A stretch of DNA of 53,342 nucleotides from Nitrospirota bacterium (GTDB lineage Bacteria > Nitrospirota > Nitrospiria > SBBL01 > JAADHI01), in the NCBI GenBank assembly GCA_029261215.1, contig JAJDBT010000015.1, forward strand, positions 1 through 53,342, read 5' to 3'. Below are positions 50,869-53,342 of this stretch, piece after piece. Position numbers and translations under genes: made by a program. How positions within the stretch are numbered: the first letter of the stretch is position 1; each line of letters opens with the position of its first letter. The notes under the pieces were generated by a model. It was not told where the DNA came from. It saw only the letters and a list, made by a program, of their open reading frames with translations, and did not search any database.

Positions 50869-51621
50869 ATGGCGAAAGTAAAAGCGAAGCGGTTTAGTGT
50901 CCGTATGGCCGGTATTGGTGGTCAGGGTGTTGTTACTGCTTCTCATGTCTTAAGTAACGGCGTGATCATCGATAAAGGGGAAAGCACAATGGTTCCTTTT
51001 TTCGGATCTGAAAAGCGTATGGCTCCAGTCGAGAGTTATGTCCGAATCTCCGAGGATGCGATCTACGAGATTGGGGAGATTATTTACCCGAATGTGATTG
51101 TTATTTTCCACACACAGGTCATTACGCATGGAAAGTCGTATACAATGCCCTTTTATTGGGGATTAAAGCCTAACGGGGTTGTCATTATCAACAGTGAAAC
51201 AGAGTTGCAGCTTAATATTGATGAAGAAAGAGAACTTCGAGAAATGAATGCCAAGGTTTTTCATATCCCCGCATCAAGACTCGCAGTTGAAGTGGCGGAT
51301 ACGGAATTGGCCACAAATATGGGCATGGTGGGCGCAATCGCCGGTATTTTAGGTATGCCACAACCTAAAGCCATAGAGCAGTCGATTAAAGAACGTTTTA
51401 TCGGAAAGGGAATTGTAACCTCCGGTGGAACAGCTGCACTTGATAATGTCATTGAAAGGAAATTTGCCAAAAAGGCTGAGCTTGTCTCAAAAAATAATGA
51501 CGTGGCTCAGGCCGCACGTCAATATGTTATTGAGAGGGGCTGGGATAAGTGGTGGGAAGAAGGTTACCTTGGCGGCGTAAGTACGAAAAAGTCTCAAACC
51601 GTGGGTGCCAGTACAAGCTAA
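50869..51621 (+). CDS. porG: 2-oxoacid:ferredoxin oxidoreductase, gamma subunit
   Basis: The 250-residue protein has the gamma-subunit start VRMAGIGGQGVVTASHVLSN, then STMVPFFGSEKRMAPVESYVRIS and a central helix bundle, ending in a basic C-terminal arm. The gamma subunit binds CoA with the alpha subunit. AAGGAGG lies upstream of the ATG. It follows porB by 38 bp. The sequence is complete. Confidence 0.92.
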   Translation: MAKVKAKRFSVRMAGIGGQGVVTASHVLSNGVIIDKGESTMVPFFGSEKRMAPVESYVRISEDAIYEIGEIIYPNVIVIFHTQVITHGKSYTMPFYWGLKPNGVVIINSETELQLNIDEERELREMNAKVFHIPASRLAVEVADTELATNMGMVGAIAGILGMPQPKAIEQSIKERFIGKGIVTSGGTAALDNVIERKFAKKAELVSKNNDVAQAARQYVIERGWDKWWEEGYLGGVSTKKSQTVGASTS

Positions 51622-51643
51622 TTAACGGCAGAAGGAGTATTGA

Positions 51644-51913
51644 ATGTACACAGTAGCAGAAATTGACGTAGAAATTTGCTCTTCGACCAAATGCCGTCTT
51701 TGCACACAGTTTTGTCCTGAAGGAAATACGATTCTTTACGATGAAACGCGTGGAACGGCTTATGTTGCAGTGGATCGCTGTAAAGGTTGCGAGATTTGTG
51801 TGGGTATTTGTGATGATCTTGCAAAACACCATGCGATAAAGATGGTTCCAATCGACCAAGTCAAGGATGGTTTTGAGATCAGTAAAGTCGGTTTTAAAAG
51901 ATCCCTCGTCTAG
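51644..51913 (+). CDS. porD: 2-oxoacid:ferredoxin oxidoreductase, delta (ferredoxin) subunit
   Basis: The 89-residue protein carries two cysteine motifs, CSSTKCRLCTQFCPEG and CKGCEICVGICDD, for two 4Fe-4S clusters, though the second lacks the usual proline after its last Cys. The delta subunit passes electrons between the enzyme and free ferredoxin. AAGGAG precedes the ATG 22 bp after porG. It closes the five-gene operon. Confidence 0.9.
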   Translation: MYTVAEIDVEICSSTKCRLCTQFCPEGNTILYDETRGTAYVAVDRCKGCEICVGICDDLAKHHAIKMVPIDQVKDGFEISKVGFKRSLV

Positions 51914-51965
51914 GTCTTACTCGGAATTTCTGGGGATACATGGTCTATAGGAAATAAGGCAAGGT

Positions 51966-52151
51966 ATGAAGTGTCTTAAGTGTGGCCATGAAAATCCCCC
52001 AGAACTTCCTTGGTGTGATAAGTGTTTAACCCCCTTTCCTTCCTCGAAAATTCATTATTTATACTGTCCTGAATGCCGCCACGAAAATGATCGGGATGCC
52101 GTTTATTGTGAAATCTGTCATGAACCCATGCGTCCCGGACAAACAGAGTGA
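51966..52151 (+). CDS. Double zinc-ribbon protein (61 aa)
   Basis: Four CxxC pairs form two zinc ribbons: CLKC/CDKC near 3-20 and CPEC/CEIC near 35-52. The rest is short linkers. Such double zinc ribbons usually mediate protein contacts. It begins 52 bp after the ferredoxin subunit, and its stop overlaps the start of the glycosylase gene by 4 bp, so it is coupled to DNA repair rather than clearly to the oxidoreductase. An AAGGCAAGG precedes the ATG. Confidence 0.7.
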   Translation: MKCLKCGHENPPELPWCDKCLTPFPSSKIHYLYCPECRHENDRDAVYCEICHEPMRPGQTE

Positions 52152-52657
52152 GCACCTCACTTCCAGATATTCTGGAGGGTGGTCTTGGCCTTGTTTTTGT
52201 CGGTATTAATCCAGGAACATGCTCTGCTCAAGTTGGGCATTATTATGCGCAAGCCACAAATCGATTTTGGCCTCAGCTTTTTTTGAGTGGGTGTATTCCT
52301 TCTCCTTTAAAACCTGAAGATGATTGGAAACTCCCTCGATTTGGAATTGGTTTAACGGATGTCGTTAAGCGTGTTACGGCTAGTTCCAGTGATTTGACTT
52401 CTGAAGAGCTTAGAAATGGAGGGGAAATCTTATTAAGAAAAATTCGCTTTTATCAGCCTCGTATCGTTTGTTTTAATGGCTTAACCGCTTATTATGCCTT
52501 GTTTGATCATCAGCGGGGCCCTGGCTTAAAGTCGCATCTTCTTGGCGGTAGCCGTGTCTTTGTTCTGCCTTCTACAAGTTCGCGGAACGCCTACTATACA
52601 ACAAAGAAACTGCTTCTCTTTTTTAATCAACTTCAGAAACTTCAAAAAAATATCTAG
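52148..52657 (+). CDS. Mug-family (UDG family 2) mismatch DNA glycosylase
   Basis: The 169 residues show the family-2 uracil-DNA glycosylase motifs: GINPGTCSAQVGHYYA near 18-33 and the wedge loop LPSTSSRNA near 137-145. The enzyme removes uracil or thymine mispaired with guanine. The start is GTG, with the stop of the zinc-ribbon gene overlapping by 4 bp. The length is typical. It is followed by mobile-element debris. Confidence 0.9.
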   Translation: MSTSLPDILEGGLGLVFVGINPGTCSAQVGHYYAQATNRFWPQLFLSGCIPSPLKPEDDWKLPRFGIGLTDVVKRVTASSSDLTSEELRNGGEILLRKIRFYQPRIVCFNGLTAYYALFDHQRGPGLKSHLLGGSRVFVLPSTSSRNAYYTTKKLLLFFNQLQKLQKNI

Positions 52658-52774
52658 TCGCTCATGTAATGGCATTGGGATAATGATCCACGTGGCGGAT
52701 CAAAAGGCACCGCAAAAGTGAGCCACCGTCTAAACTCTCCATCAGAATTAACAACATTGATGGAAGGGGAAGGA

Positions 52775-53068
52775 TGGATCACGTGGACATATATGCCAAA
52801 GTTCGAAGATTTTGTTTTGTAGAAGGTCACATCTCGCGATACGATCCGAGTATTTGGGCTAAGCCGCAGGACGGTTTCAAAGATGCTCACCTATTCCGAG
52901 CCCCCGGGTTACCGTCGTAAGCAGCCGGTGCAGCGTCCCGTGCTCGGTTCTTTCACCCCTGTCATTGATATGATTTTAGAGGACGACAAGCTTCGTCCAA
53001 AAAAGCAGCGACATACTGCCCAGCGGACTTCGGAGAAGCCTTGGCTGTCATGGGTGGTGTCGAGATGA
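52775..53068 (+). pseudogene. Decayed IS21-family istA transposase fragment
   Basis: An N-terminal frame (MDHVDIYAKVRRFCFVEGHISRYD) and a shifted one (RVFGLSRRTVSKMLTYSEPPGYRRKQP, then GSFTPVIDMILEDDKLRPKKQRHTAQR) match the HTH and beginning of the catalytic domain of IS21 IstA. At least two frameshifts (about 52838 and 53030) and a missing 3' half make it inactive; no IstB is present. Confidence 0.85.
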
Positions 53069-53191
53069 AGATTCATTTTTATGTATCAGCCTTCCCATAG
53101 TGACGCGATATTCTTGAAGGCCCCCTGTGTCAGGATAGATGTCGTATTGGGGAATTAAATCATAGCGGGCGGAGAAGATGGGAATGGACAA

Positions 53192-53342
53192 ATGGAAAGC
53201 TCAAAATATTCTGAGGAATTTAAGAAGGCTGTTGTGGAGAAGTTATTGAATCGAGGGACACGACCGGTCACTGCGATTTTGGAGGCGGCGGGAGTATCGT
53301 CTCCTACGCTGTATCGGTGGAAGGCTGATTTTGCTAATATTC
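53192..53342 (+). mobile_element. Transposase OrfA-like gene start (cut by window edge)
   Basis: A frame from ATG 53192 reads SSKYSEEFKKAVVEKLLNRG, then VTAILEAAGVSSPTLYRWKADF and runs off the window. The pattern of an HTH transposase (IS3/IS2-type OrfA) is clear; the family is not resolved. It lies about 120 bp from the IS21 remnant, suggesting nested elements. Confidence 0.75.

Noticed and set aside
1-53342. tRNA, rRNA or CRISPR
   Set aside because: No T-loop pattern, conserved rRNA block or regularly spaced repeats were seen; a tRNAscan and CRISPR search would settle it.

Overview
The window looks like a chromosomal segment of a chemolithoautotrophic bacterium, most likely in or near the phylum Nitrospirota. 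That assignment is inferred from gene content: a five-subunit 2-oxoacid:ferredoxin oxidoreductase of the reductive TCA type, a DabAB-type inorganic-carbon uptake cluster, and an expanded complex I rich in antiporter-like subunits. No rRNA, tRNA, CRISPR array or replication origin was recognised.

Left part (1-18.4 kb). A minus-strand three-gene signalling operon (histidine kinase, NtrC-type regulator, lone receiver protein) diverges from a Crp/Fnr-family regulator. From 4.7 to 18 kb lies an envelope/stress island: small exported and membrane proteins, two Big_5 lipoproteins (one with a DUF3494 domain), an ABC exporter, a beta-barrel protein, CsbD, a triple-BON protein, an lmo0937-type peptide, a YqjD/YqjE-like pair with a small third gene, an AI-2E family transporter and an OmpA-type lipoprotein. 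Five copies of one promoter-like module punctuate it. Each has a 20-nt dyad with the core CAATATTG, exactly 19 nt, then a -10 hexamer, which puts the dyad near -41.5, the classic class II Crp/Fnr position. At least two copies also carry the 3' end of the crp/fnr gene, so the module appears to have spread by segmental duplication. Gene debris (crp tail, class I aldolase fragment, an IS6-end-like palindrome) lies between copies.

Middle (18.4-24.9 kb). Mostly ordinary genes: an exported HExxH protein, a DCC-family thiol protein, a roadblock/LC7 protein, a frameshifted PAP2 phosphatase, SelO, PrmA and two small proteins.

Energy and carbon block (24.9-51.9 kb). A tightly packed minus-strand operon encodes nuoA-B-C-D-G-I-J-K, then an MrpD-like subunit, a NuoL/Mrp-like subunit with a long C-terminus, NuoM, a HicB-like small protein, a second NuoM and NuoN. 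That gives five antiporter-like subunits, while nuoE, nuoF and nuoH are absent from the cluster. Upstream on the same strand are dabB, a second membrane gene, dabA, a PII-like gene and a TPR lipoprotein. Diverging from dabB is the plus-strand oxidoreductase operon. Together these suggest an island that captures inorganic carbon, uses ion-motive force to make or manage low-potential reductant, and fixes carbon with reduced ferredoxin. The link to reverse electron flow is inference.

Right edge (52-53.3 kb). A zinc-ribbon protein, a Mug-type DNA glycosylase, a decayed IS21 istA and the start of another transposase.
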